A DNA stretch of 64,000 bases from Neoaquamicrobium microcysteis (GTDB taxonomy: Bacteria; Pseudomonadota; Alphaproteobacteria; Rhizobiales; Rhizobiaceae): the NCBI RefSeq assembly GCF_008180155.1, contig NZ_VSZS01000068.1, positions 372,001 through 436,000 on the forward strand. The letters run 5' to 3'. Under the pieces are notes generated by a model. The model made no database searches. It was not told where the DNA came from and saw only the letters and a list, made by a program, of their open reading frames with translations. Position numbers and translations under genes: made by a program. Numbering within the stretch: the first letter of the stretch is position 1; the number at the start of each line of letters is the position of its first letter. Below, piece after piece: positions 37,764 to 46,458 of the stretch.

Positions 37764-39629
37764 ATGAGCGAACTCCCCCAAGACCTTCTCATCGACGCGG
37801 CCGACGAGGTCCGCATCCGGCAGGATCTCGTGCTGGTCGCGCTGGGCAAACGCGCCGCAGACCGTATCGTTCGCGTCGGCCGCATGTTTGAGGCTGGCAC
37901 CGGCACGTGGATGGACGATTGCGAGATCGTCATTCGCGGGCGGCGCATCGCCCATGTCGGCCCGGCGGGCAGCTATACCGGCGAGGCAGCCGAGCATGTG
38001 GACCGCAGCGCCCTTGCCGCCGTGCCCGGCTTCGGCGAGGTGCACAAGCATATCGAAAGCTCGCACCTCACGCCGGAGCACGAGGCCGCCCTCGTCATCC
38101 CCCGCGGCAATACCTGGACCTGCGAGGCAAGCCACGAGTTCTCCAATGTCGATGGTCCCCACAATCTCGAATTCTGGCTGACGGCACGTCGCGCCGGCTC
38201 GCCGATGAAGATATTTCCGCTGCCCGGCTCCGCCGTGCCGCCAACCGCCTACGAATATGGCGGCGGGCATTTCGGCTATGACGAGCAGGCCGCTTTCCTG
38301 CGCGAAAGCGCCATGGTGGCCGGCCTCGACGAAGTCATGGACTGGCCTGCCGTCTGGAACCCGCAGAACCCGTCCCACGAGCGTCTCTGGGGCATAATCC
38401 GCGCGACATTCGAGCAGCGCGGCGTGGTCGAGGGCCATGGCGCGGGGCTGCGCGACATCGCCTCCATCAACGCGTTCGCCGCGGCCGGCCTGTCTTCCGA
38501 CCACGAGGCGTGGACGCCCGAAGAGGCGTGGGACAAAATCCGGCGCGGCATCTTCCTCGAGATCAGGCCGCATTCCATGCCCGACATCATCGGCGGGCTG
38601 CTGGAGCGCGGCCTGCGAGACTGGAGCCAGGTCGCCTTCGCCACCGACGACCGCAGCGCCTCCGACACGCTGAAGATGGGCGCGACCGACCACAATGTCC
38701 GTCTCGCCATCCAGAGCGGCTTGTCGCCCGAGATCGCGTTCCAGTGCGTCACAATCAATCCGGCGCGCCACATGCGGTTGACGCCGTGGGTCGGCAGCAT
38801 CGCGCCCGGCCGCTTCGCCGATTTCGTGCTGCTGGAGGGTGTCGGGAAAGTCGAGATCGCCGAAGTCTGGGCGGACGGCCGGCAGGCCTCTTCCGGCAAG
38901 ACGTATACCGGTCCCCTGCCGCGCATCGACTGGCCGGACTGGGCCCGAACGACCGTCAATATCGACCGCAAGGTGACCCCTGACGATTTCGCCATAGCCG
39001 CCGAGGCAGGCCGCGATACGATGAAGGCCGCGCTCCTGCGGCCGTTCCACTGGGCCTACGATTTCATCGAGACCGAACTGCCGGTGGAGAACGGCCACGT
39101 CCAGCGCGACACCGCCCGCAACATCACCAAGTTCGCGATCGTCGACCGCTATTCCGGCGAAGGCCGCGTGGCCAGGATGTTCTGGCTCGGCTGCGGGCCT
39201 GCGACGCCCGACACGGCGGTCGGCTGCACGGTCGCGCACGACCAGCACAACATCTGGGTCGTCGGCTCGTCCGACGAGGCTATGGCGCTGGTGGTCGACC
39301 GCATCGCGCAGAACCAGGGCGGCTGGGCGCTGGCCAGCGGCGGCGAGATACGCGCCGAGGTGCGCTACGAGATCGGCGGGCTGATGACGTGCCGCACCGC
39401 CGTTGAACTGGATGCCGAGATGGAACTGCTCTACCGCGCGGCCGACAAGATCGAGTGGCTCTACGAGCCGACATTCTCGCCGCGCTGGTTTCCCGGCTTC
39501 CCCGAACGCCTGCAATTCGCCACGCTCACCTGCGCGCCATGGCGCTGGGTTCTCGTCGCGCCCACCGATGCCGTTCCGCAAGGCTTCGTCAACGTGCAGA
39601 CCGGCGAGAGCCACCCGGTGGTTTGGTGA
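37764..39629 (+). CDS. adenine deaminase-like amidohydrolase, divergent metal-site motif
   Basis: Amidohydrolase-superfamily enzyme of 621 residues with the full Ade layout: N-terminal beta domain, TIM barrel from about 85, and an Ade-specific C-terminal domain. The barrel signatures are present but altered. EVHKHIESSHLTPEHE replaces the usual DxHxHIESSxxTP, and CEASHEFSNV replaces CDPHEIxNV, so the Asp before His is lost. AGLSSDHE and FATDDRSASDTLKMG keep the other ligands. It may deaminate adenine or a related base. The changes put it in a separate subgroup, so I leave the gene symbol open. Divergent from the nucleoside hydrolase gene. Confidence 0.8.
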   Translation: MSELPQDLLIDAADEVRIRQDLVLVALGKRAADRIVRVGRMFEAGTGTWMDDCEIVIRGRRIAHVGPAGSYTGEAAEHVDRSALAAVPGFGEVHKHIESSHLTPEHEAALVIPRGNTWTCEASHEFSNVDGPHNLEFWLTARRAGSPMKIFPLPGSAVPPTAYEYGGGHFGYDEQAAFLRESAMVAGLDEVMDWPAVWNPQNPSHERLWGIIRATFEQRGVVEGHGAGLRDIASINAFAAAGLSSDHEAWTPEEAWDKIRRGIFLEIRPHSMPDIIGGLLERGLRDWSQVAFATDDRSASDTLKMGATDHNVRLAIQSGLSPEIAFQCVTINPARHMRLTPWVGSIAPGRFADFVLLEGVGKVEIAEVWADGRQASSGKTYTGPLPRIDWPDWARTTVNIDRKVTPDDFAIAAEAGRDTMKAALLRPFHWAYDFIETELPVENGHVQRDTARNITKFAIVDRYSGEGRVARMFWLGCGPATPDTAVGCTVAHDQHNIWVVGSSDEAMALVVDRIAQNQGGWALASGGEIRAEVRYEIGGLMTCRTAVELDAEMELLYRAADKIEWLYEPTFSPRWFPGFPERLQFATLTCAPWRWVLVAPTDAVPQGFVNVQTGESHPVVW

Positions 39630-39661
39630 AGGAGCCAACTTGGATTGCTCTGCACGAGGCT

Positions 39662-39712
39662 AACCCCCACCCTTACCCTCCCCTCAAGGGGGAGGGATAG
39701 AGGGTGGGGGTT
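39662..39712. repeat. long palindromic intergenic element
   Basis: A near-perfect inverted repeat of about 51 bases between two convergent genes. The left arm runs AACCCCCACCCT then TACCCTCCCC. A short loop (about TCAAG) is followed by a right arm GGGGAGGG then GATAGAGGGTGGGGGTT. The strong hairpin has no T run, although seven A bases lie at 39720-39726. Such C-rich palindromes are common intergenic repeats in Rhizobiales (from memory), and this one may double as a terminator. Confidence 0.65.
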
Positions 39713-39755
39713 CCCTTCGCAAAAAAATCCCGCATAGGCCGCTTCTCAGCAACCC

Positions 39756-41078
39756 CTATCCCGCCGCGTCGATGCGCGCCATTTCCGCCTTGAACTCCGC
39801 GGCCACCTGCAGCGCGTCGCGCATCACCTTCCTGCGCTCCAGCGTCTTCACCTCGCGGCCGCGCATCAGCCACTGGCCCGCCACCATCACGTCCTGCACG
39901 TCCACCGCCATCGAGGCGAAGACCAGCGTCGAATAGAGGTCGTATATCGGCTGGACGCGCGGTGCCGACATGTCGATGCGGATCAGGTCCGCCTGCTTGC
40001 CCGGCTCCAGCGAGCCGACCCTGCCGTCCATGCCCAGCACCTTGGCGCCCTCGATGGTGGCCATGCGGATGACCTCCTTCGCCGGCATCGGCTTGCGGCT
40101 GTGGCCTGCGAGCTTCTGGAACATCGTCACCGGCGCGAACTGCGAGAACAGGTCGAGCGTGTTGCCGCTCATCGGCCCGTCCGTCGCAACGCCGACCGGG
40201 ATGCCCGCCGCACGCATCGCCTCCACCGGCGCGATGCCGCGCCCGGCCTTGGCGTTGGAGCGCGCATTGTGCGCCACGCACACCTGCGCGTGCGCCATGC
40301 GCTCGATCTCGCTGTCGTTGATGTGAAGGCAGTGCGCGCAGATCAGCCCCTTGCGCAGCAGGCCCGCCTTCTCCACCACTTCCACCGGCCGCATGTTGTG
40401 GTTCTTGGCGCACCACTCCATTTCCGAATCCATCTCCGCCAGATGGATTTGCACCGGCACGTCGGGATGGTCGTCGGCCCATCTGGCGACGAGATTCATG
40501 ACGGCAATATCGGTGGAATAAGGCGCGTGCGGCGCAATCGACGCGGTCACGCGCGAATGGCCGGCGAACTCGGCAACCAGTTCCTCGGTCAGCGCGAAGC
40601 CTTCGTCGATGGTCTTGTGATCGGGCGGGTTGAAGTCGGCGATGGTCTGGCCCACCACGCCGCGAATGCCCGCCTTGTCCACGACGCGGCCTACTTCGGT
40701 CTCGAAGTAATACATGTCGGCAACGGTCGTCACGCCGGCCTCGATCAGTTCGAGCGCCGCCAGCGCGGTCCCCGCCCGCACCATCTGCGGCGTCACGAAC
40801 TTGCGCTCCATCGGCAGGACGTAGCGATAGAGCCGGTCGTCCACATCCTCGCCCAGCCCGCGAAACAGCGTCATCGCCATGTGGCAGTGCGGATTGACCA
40901 TGCCCGGCATGACGACACCGCCGCCCGCGTCGACAACCTCCGCACCGGCCACCTGCGGCGCAAGGCCAGCGCCCGTCGCCGTGATCGTCTCGCCGTCGAT
41001 CCTTAGCCACCCGCCTTCGACCACCGGCATGTCCGGCGTGCACGGCAGCAGCGTGGCGTTGGTGATGAGGGTGGTCAT
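39756..41078 (-). CDS. SsnA/MtaD-like amidohydrolase (deaminase)
   Basis: Amidohydrolase-superfamily deaminase, 440 residues from the ATG at 41078 (MTTLITNATLLP). MPGMVNPHCHMAMTLFRGLG gives the HxH metal pair. APHAPYSTD, QIHLAEMDSEMEW and VAHNARSNAKAGRGIAPV follow, with GVATDGPMSGNTLDLF holding the metal Asp. The closing GSLEPGKQADLI loop is typical. The family includes S-adenosylhomocysteine/methylthioadenosine, guanine and hydroxyatrazine deaminases, and the sequence does not separate these. It starts two bases after the stop of the ABC ATPase gene, so it belongs to the importer operon and probably acts on the imported compound. Confidence 0.88.
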   Translation of the reverse strand: MTTLITNATLLPCTPDMPVVEGGWLRIDGETITATGAGLAPQVAGAEVVDAGGGVVMPGMVNPHCHMAMTLFRGLGEDVDDRLYRYVLPMERKFVTPQMVRAGTALAALELIEAGVTTVADMYYFETEVGRVVDKAGIRGVVGQTIADFNPPDHKTIDEGFALTEELVAEFAGHSRVTASIAPHAPYSTDIAVMNLVARWADDHPDVPVQIHLAEMDSEMEWCAKNHNMRPVEVVEKAGLLRKGLICAHCLHINDSEIERMAHAQVCVAHNARSNAKAGRGIAPVEAMRAAGIPVGVATDGPMSGNTLDLFSQFAPVTMFQKLAGHSRKPMPAKEVIRMATIEGAKVLGMDGRVGSLEPGKQADLIRIDMSAPRVQPIYDLYSTLVFASMAVDVQDVMVAGQWLMRGREVKTLERRKVMRDALQVAAEFKAEMARIDAAG

Positions 41079-41080
41079 GT

Positions 41081-42142
41081 CTATTCCGACTTCAGCACGC
41101 AGCACTGGTCCGGCACCGGCACAAGCTTCGCAGTCGTCCCCGGCTCCAGCGGCTCCGACAGCGGGCCGTTGGCGATCAGCGGTCCTGCCGCGGTTTCGCA
41201 CTGATACTGGTAGGCGCGGCCCAGATAGGTGCGAAGGCCGAGCGTCGCGGGGATGCCGGCGGCGGCAGGATCGGCCGTTACCGCAAGCCCGTCGGCACGC
41301 GCGGCCAGCACGAAATCGTCGGGAATGTCGCCGAAGCGGGCCACCGGCAGCGTCAGCTCGACCCCGCCGGGCGCCTGCGCCGTCACGGTCTCGCCCGCGC
41401 GCGCCGTCGCCTTCATCGCGATCAGGTTCTCGAACCCGACGAACCGTGCCACGAACGCGTTGGCCGGACGCTGGTAGAGCACCTCCGGCGTATCGAGCTG
41501 CATGATGCGGCCCTGATGCATGATCGCCACGCGGTCGGAGATCGAGAACGCCTCCTCCTGATCGTGGGTCACGTAGACGGCGGTGGTGTTGTTGGCGCGC
41601 TGGAGCTGGCGGATTTCGACGCGCATGTCGACGCGCAGCTTGGCGTCGAGGTTCGACAGCGGCTCGTCGAACATCAGCAGCGGCGGCTCGATCACAAGCG
41701 CGCGCGCCAGCGCGACGCGCTGCTTCTGCCCGCCCGACAGCGCACCGGGAAGCCGGTCTGCAAGCTGGTCGAGCCCGACGCGCTCCAGCATGGCGCGCGC
41801 CCGCTTGTTGCGCTCCGCCCCGCCGATGCCGCGCTGCTTTAGCCCGAATGCAACGTTGTCCAGCACCGACAGATGCGGGAACAGCGCGTAATTCTGGAAC
41901 ACGAGGCCGATGGAGCGTTTGTAGGCCGGCAGCTTCGTCAGGTCGGTGTCGCCCAGCCGTATCGAGCCCTGCGTCGGTTCCAGGAAGCCCGCTATAAGGC
42001 GCAGCGTCGTCGTCTTGCCGCAGCCCGAAGCGCCCAGCAGCGAGACGAGTTCGCCCGCCCCGACATTGAGCGACAAATCGTCCAGAACCTTGGTCGTCCC
42101 GTAATGGGCGGTCAGATGTTCGACGGAGAGCGGAGCGGTCAT
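41081..42142 (-). CDS. PotA-like ABC transporter ATPase (polyamine/opine type)
   Basis: ATPase of a spermidine/putrescine-type importer, 353 residues. The start is set at the ATG at 42142 (MTAPLSVEHLTAHYG); the open frame extends through the next gene but is antifunctional there. Walker A GASGCGKTT, VFQNYALFPHLSVLDNV, LSGGQKQRVALARALV, Walker B LLMFDEPLSNLDAKLR and THDQEEAFSISDRVAIM are canonical. The C-terminal 110 residues form the MOP-like/TOBE regulatory domain. Coupled on both sides: eight bases after potC-like, two before the amidohydrolase gene. Confidence 0.92.
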   Translation of the reverse strand: MTAPLSVEHLTAHYGTTKVLDDLSLNVGAGELVSLLGASGCGKTTTLRLIAGFLEPTQGSIRLGDTDLTKLPAYKRSIGLVFQNYALFPHLSVLDNVAFGLKQRGIGGAERNKRARAMLERVGLDQLADRLPGALSGGQKQRVALARALVIEPPLLMFDEPLSNLDAKLRVDMRVEIRQLQRANNTTAVYVTHDQEEAFSISDRVAIMHQGRIMQLDTPEVLYQRPANAFVARFVGFENLIAMKATARAGETVTAQAPGGVELTLPVARFGDIPDDFVLAARADGLAVTADPAAAGIPATLGLRTYLGRAYQYQCETAAGPLIANGPLSEPLEPGTTAKLVPVPDQCCVLKSE

Positions 42143-42150
42143 GGCGTCTT

Positions 42151-42939
42151 CTACTTGGCGAGGAATGTCAGGCCCAGCGTGCGTTCCACGATCGCCATGA
42201 CGGCGACGGTGAGCAGCATGAGCAGCACGGAAACCGACGCGATGACGGGATCGAAGAACTGCTCGACATGGGCGAGGATCTGGATCGGCAGGGTTGATAT
42301 GCCCGGTCCTGTGAGGAACAGCGAGACCGACACGTCGTTGATCGAGGTGATGAAGGCGAGGATGAACGCCGCGATGACGCCGGATCGCACATTCGGCAGG
42401 ACGATGGTGAAGAACGTCTTCAGCGGCCGGCTGCCGAGGCTGATCGCCGCCTCCTCGATGGAGAAGTCGAACGAGGCGAGGCTGGCCGAGACCACGCGCA
42501 CGCAATAGGGCAGCACGATCAGCGTATGACCGATCAGCAGCGTGATGAAGATCGGCGTCGATTGCCCCACCGCGACCGAACGCAGCAGTGAGAAGCCCAG
42601 CACGATCTCCGGCACCAGGATCGGCAGCACGAACAGCGTCGAAAGCCACCCCGGCAGCTGGATGCGGTACCGGTTCAGCGCATAGGCGGCCGGTATGCCG
42701 ATGATGAGCGCCATCGCGGTGGCGAGAAAGGCCACCTGCACGCTGGTGATGATCGTGCGGCGGAACGCGCCGATCTCGAAGATGCGCTCGAACCACCGCA
42801 GCGTCAGCCCCTGCGGTGGGAAGGTCAAGTACGTCGTGTCGGAAAGCGCAGCGCCGAAGACGATGATCAGCGGCCCCATCAGGAAGATGTAGACGACGAC
42901 GGCGAAGGCGATGAGGCCGGGGTGGAGGCGGGTGGTCAT
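42151..42939 (-). CDS. PotC-like ABC permease
   Basis: Inner-membrane permease of 262 residues with six spans. The EAAISLGSRPLKTFFTIVLP loop near residue 160 is the cytoplasmic EAA motif that docks on the ATPase. The N-terminus, with a first span then LTLRWFERIFE, is characteristic of PotC-type subunits. Its start is one base beyond the stop of the PotB-like gene, so the two are co-translated. Confidence 0.92.
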   Translation of the reverse strand: MTTRLHPGLIAFAVVVYIFLMGPLIIVFGAALSDTTYLTFPPQGLTLRWFERIFEIGAFRRTIITSVQVAFLATAMALIIGIPAAYALNRYRIQLPGWLSTLFVLPILVPEIVLGFSLLRSVAVGQSTPIFITLLIGHTLIVLPYCVRVVSASLASFDFSIEEAAISLGSRPLKTFFTIVLPNVRSGVIAAFILAFITSINDVSVSLFLTGPGISTLPIQILAHVEQFFDPVIASVSVLLMLLTVAVMAIVERTLGLTFLAK

Positions 42940-42940
42940 G

Positions 42941-43768
42941 TCAGGTCGCCATCGGGTTGAGACGGCGGGCCACCCGCGTCATGAACAGCACCACGGCGAT
43001 GGTCACCACCACCATGATTGCTGCGATCGTCGAGGCACCGGTCCAGTCGAACGCCACCATGGCGCGCTGGTACATCAGCGTGCCCATCACCATCTGGCGT
43101 TCTCCGCCCAGAAGCTGCGGCGTCGCATAGGCCGTGAACGAGCCGGTGAAGACCAGCACCGCGCCGACGATCAGGCCGGGAACCGCCAGCGGGAAGATCA
43201 CCTGCCGGAATGTGGCCGCCGGCGAAGCGCCCAGCGAGGCCGACGCCTGGATCACGTCGTCCGGAATGTTCTCCAGCACGCCGACGAGCGTAAGGATCAT
43301 CAGCGGCACGAACAGGTAGACCATCGCCGCGATCACCGACCACTGCGTGTAGAGCATCGCGAAAGGCTGGTCGGTCACGCCCAGCCAAACGAGGAAATTG
43401 TTGAGGATGCCGTTGCGGCCCAGGATGATGAGCCACGCGAACGAGCGCACCACCACGCCCGTCAGCAACGGAAAGACGGCTGCGATGATCAGCAGGCTCT
43501 TGATGCGTCCCGGCGAGCGCGCGACCACATAGGCAGTCAGGAAGCCGACGAAAAGCGAGATCACCGTGGTGATGAGCGAGATTTCCAGCGTGCGCCACAG
43601 CACGGTGCGGCGAAACCCGCTGGAAAAGAACGCCTGGTAGGGCGCGATTATCCCCGCCGGCTCGATGAAGGTCGCGGCGATGGTTGCCGCCACCGGCAGC
43701 ACCAGAAAAACCACGACCAGCACTGTGGCCGGCGCGGAAAGCACCCATCCGGCAAAGCGTTTCAGCAT
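42941..43768 (-). CDS. PotB-like ABC permease
   Basis: First permease subunit, 275 residues from the ATG at 43768. The open frame continues upstream into the palindromic element, but ATG at 43768 with a GGGGAAAC-like site upstream (minus strand TCCCC/GGGG region) fits the family start (MLKRFAGWVLSAP). About six spans, with the EAA-type loop QASASLGASPAATFRQVIFP near residue 190. Upstream lies a 207-base gap holding nested palindromes that separates it from the binding-protein gene. Confidence 0.9.
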   Translation of the reverse strand: MLKRFAGWVLSAPATVLVVVFLVLPVAATIAATFIEPAGIIAPYQAFFSSGFRRTVLWRTLEISLITTVISLFVGFLTAYVVARSPGRIKSLLIIAAVFPLLTGVVVRSFAWLIILGRNGILNNFLVWLGVTDQPFAMLYTQWSVIAAMVYLFVPLMILTLVGVLENIPDDVIQASASLGASPAATFRQVIFPLAVPGLIVGAVLVFTGSFTAYATPQLLGGERQMVMGTLMYQRAMVAFDWTGASTIAAIMVVVTIAVVLFMTRVARRLNPMAT

Positions 43769-43787
43769 GGGGAAACTTCGGTTGGAG

Positions 43788-43922
43788 CGCCCCCTCCACC
43801 GCCGTCTGCTGTCCACCTCCCACGCTTCGCAGGAAAGAACCAGTCGTCACGGCCGTCCGTGACCTTGGTTCCTCCTTCGTTAACGGGGGAGGGGGACCAT
43901 GCGAAGCATGGTGGAGGGGGCG
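43788..43922. repeat. nested palindromic element between binding-protein and permease genes
   Basis: An outer perfect 13-bp inverted repeat (CGCCCCCTCCACC at 43788-43800, GGTGGAGGGGGCG at 43910-43922) encloses two further hairpins. The first is GTCACGG-CCGT-CCGTGAC at 43846-43863, extended by GAACC/GGTTC. The second is ACCATGC-GAA-GCATGGT at 43896-43912, which overlaps the right outer arm, so alternative folds compete. It lies in the 207-base gap after the binding-protein gene on the transcribed strand. Such elements often protect an upstream mRNA end or dampen read-through. Confidence 0.7.
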
Positions 43923-43975
43923 TCGAGAGGTCGGTCATCAGTACGCAAGCCCGAAGACCGGGCCGGCTGCTTCCA

Positions 43976-45004
43976 TCACATCCCGAAGATTTCGTTCCAG
44001 CGGTCGACCCAGGCGTCCTTCGACGCATTCAGCTTGGAATAGTCGACGCGCTTCAGCCCGTCGATCATCTCCTTGCCATAGGTCCACTGGGCGGCTTCCT
44101 CGGGCGTCAGCTCGACGGAGGCGGCCACCGGCGCGTCGACGCCGTTCTGTGCCAGCGTCTTCTGCAGCTCGGGGTCGAGGATGAAGTTGATGAACTCGTG
44201 CGCCAGCTCCACATTGGCCGCGCCCTTGGGGATGTTCACCGTGTTCAGCGTTGCGATCGCGCCGTCCTCGAGTTCGGCCCATTCGACCGTCGGCACTGCG
44301 GCCTTGAGCTGGCCGAGCGCGAAGTCCTGCGCCAGCGACACGGTGATCTCGCCGGTCGAGAACAGGTTGATCATCTCCGAGCCGGTATTGTAGTTCTTGA
44401 CCACGTTGGGTTTGAGCGCCTCGATCTCGGCGAAGGCCGGATCGGCATTCTCGAAGGCATCGGTGCCGGCCTTCTCGCCGGCGATCATCACGACCATCGG
44501 ACCGGCCGTGGTGGTGATGCCCGGCAGCGAAACCTGGCTCGCCAGATCCTCGCGCCACAGGTCGGCCCACTTGGTGATGGCCGGATCGACCTTGGCTGCG
44601 TCGTAGACGATGCCGACGCGGCCGATCGTGTAGGCCGGGCCGTAGCCGCCCTGCGGGTCCTGCGCAAGGTCGTACAGGCCCTCGATGTTCGGCACCTTGG
44701 AGCGGTCGATGGGCTGGAACAGCCCTTCTGCGATGCCCAGCTGGGAGAACGAATCCGTCAGGTAGATGACGTCCACGCCCTCGCCGTTGCGGATCTTCAC
44801 CTTGTTGAGGCGGTCTGCGTTGTTTCCGGTCTCGAACACCAGCTCGCAGCCGCACTGCTGCTGGAAGGGCTGCACGATGAACTGGTCCAGCTTCTCGCCG
44901 TTGAAACCCCACCAGGAGATGGTAAGCGTCTCGGCTTGGGCCGATGCCGTCGTCAGGGCAAGGCCCGAAACGGCGGCGAGAATCAGGGTGCGGGGGTTGC
45001 TCAT
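43976..45004 (-). CDS. PotD-like ABC substrate-binding protein
   Basis: Periplasmic binding protein of the extracellular solute-binding family 1 (polyamine/iron/opine group), 342 residues. A Sec signal peptide has a likely cut after ASAQA, before ETLTISWWG. The mature start ETLTISWWGFNG and FNFILDPE-like wording near the C-terminus (HEFINFILDPELQKTLAQNG) match PotD relatives. Unusually, QQQCGCEL places two cysteines in the first lobe. First gene of the minus-strand operon, followed by the palindromic element. The ligand is unknown; the linked deaminase and oxidoreductase suggest an amine or base. Confidence 0.9.
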   Translation of the reverse strand: MSNPRTLILAAVSGLALTTASAQAETLTISWWGFNGEKLDQFIVQPFQQQCGCELVFETGNNADRLNKVKIRNGEGVDVIYLTDSFSQLGIAEGLFQPIDRSKVPNIEGLYDLAQDPQGGYGPAYTIGRVGIVYDAAKVDPAITKWADLWREDLASQVSLPGITTTAGPMVVMIAGEKAGTDAFENADPAFAEIEALKPNVVKNYNTGSEMINLFSTGEITVSLAQDFALGQLKAAVPTVEWAELEDGAIATLNTVNIPKGAANVELAHEFINFILDPELQKTLAQNGVDAPVAASVELTPEEAAQWTYGKEMIDGLKRVDYSKLNASKDAWVDRWNEIFGM

Positions 45005-45194
45005 TTCACGCCTCTTTTCGTAAGGTTGGCGGGGATTTCGTCCCGCGCATGATCGAACCGGAGCTTATTTTCGCAGCGATCATGCCGCAAGCCAAAAGAT
45101 TGTGCAGCGCACAGGAACCACTGATCCAGATCGGCATGTCTCACGTCTCCAGTTGGACCGCATATCACGACGTAGAGACAGGGGAACGGAAGTG

Positions 45195-46442
45195 ATGCGG
45201 GTCGATATTCTGGTGCTGGGGGCCGGCGCGGTGGGAACGGCAACGGCGTTGCAGCTTCAACGTCGGGGCATGCAGGTCGCGCTGGTCGACCGCCGCGATC
45301 CGGGCGAGGAAACCAGCTTCGGCAATGCCGGGCTGATCGAGCGTTCGACCATCGAGCCCTACGGCTTTCCCCGCTCGCTGCGCAAGCTGGCGCGCTACGC
45401 CTTCAACAACCGTTCCGACATGCGCTACGACCTCACGCACCTGCCGCGCATCGCGCCGTGGCTGGCGCGCTACTGGTGGCATTCGGCGCCCGGCCGCCTC
45501 GCCGCGTCGGCGGCCGCACTCCGCCCGCTCATCGCCGCCAGCCTTTCGACGCATCAGGAACTGGCGGAGCTTTCCGATGCCCAGCCGCTGTTCCGCAAGA
45601 CCGGCTGGATCGAGCTCACCCAGTCGCCCGCCGCCGCCGCGGAAGCGAAAACCAGCATGGAGCGCCGGCGCGTCCACGGCGTCACCGGCGTCCTGCTCGG
45701 CCGCGACGCGCTGGCCGCGCTGGAGCCTGCCCTGTCGCCGCGCGTCGAAGGCGCGGTCCACTGGCTCGACCCCTGGTCGGTCAGCGATCCCGGCGCGCTG
45801 GTGAAGGCGCATGCGGCAGCCTTCGTCAAACTCGGCGGAAGCCTGCTTCGCGGCGACGCCGCCACGGTGCGGCAAGAAAACGGGAACTGGCGGGTGACTA
45901 CGGAAGGCGGCGATGTCACGGCATCGCAGGTCGTCGTCGCGCTCGGCCCGTGGTCGGGCGCGTTCGCGCGCCGGCTCGGCTATCGCGTGCCGATGGCGAT
46001 CAAGCGCGGCTATCACATGCACTACGCGCTGGATGACGGCGCGGAGATCCGGCACACGATACTGGACGAGGAAGGCGGCTACGTGCTGGCGCCGATGGCG
46101 CGCGGGCTGCGGCTGACCACGGGGGCGGAGTTCGCGCCCTTCGACGCGCCCGCCAATACCATCCAGCTCGACCGTGCCGAGAGGATCGCGCGCCGCCTCG
46201 TTCCGTCGCTTGGGCGGCGGCTCGATCCCGCTCCGTGGCTCGGGCGGCGGCCGTGCCTGCCCGACATGCGGCCGATCATCGGCCCGGCACCGAGGCATGA
46301 CGGCCTATGGTTTTCCTTCGGCCACGCCCATCACGGGCTGACGCTCGGGCCGGTGTCGGGCCTGCTGCTGTCGCAGATGATCGCGGGCGACGCACCGATG
46401 ACCGACCCGACACCTTTCGGCATCGAGCGGTTCGATTCATAG
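45195..46442 (+). CDS. FAD-dependent oxidoreductase, DadA/DAO family
   Basis: Flavoenzyme of the D-amino acid dehydrogenase/glycine oxidase family, 415 residues from the ATG at 45195 (an in-frame GTG lies one codon earlier). The dinucleotide-binding VDILVLGAGAVGTATALQLQ opens the protein, followed by ETSFGNAGLIERSTIEPYGF and, near the end, CLPDMRPIIGPAPRHDGLWF and GHAHHGLTLGPVSGLLL, which close the flavin site and identify DadA-like enzymes. GGAAG precedes the start. It is divergent from the binding-protein gene (190 bases) and likely oxidises an imported or released amino compound. Confidence 0.9.
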   Translation: MRVDILVLGAGAVGTATALQLQRRGMQVALVDRRDPGEETSFGNAGLIERSTIEPYGFPRSLRKLARYAFNNRSDMRYDLTHLPRIAPWLARYWWHSAPGRLAASAAALRPLIAASLSTHQELAELSDAQPLFRKTGWIELTQSPAAAAEAKTSMERRRVHGVTGVLLGRDALAALEPALSPRVEGAVHWLDPWSVSDPGALVKAHAAAFVKLGGSLLRGDAATVRQENGNWRVTTEGGDVTASQVVVALGPWSGAFARRLGYRVPMAIKRGYHMHYALDDGAEIRHTILDEEGGYVLAPMARGLRLTTGAEFAPFDAPANTIQLDRAERIARRLVPSLGRRLDPAPWLGRRPCLPDMRPIIGPAPRHDGLWFSFGHAHHGLTLGPVSGLLLSQMIAGDAPMTDPTPFGIERFDS

Positions 46443-46458
46443 CGATAGCGAAGATGGC

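Noticed and set aside
37722-39638. 638-codon open frame opposite the adenine-deaminase-like gene
   Set aside because: Antisense artefact; the plus-strand product has Ade motifs along its whole length.
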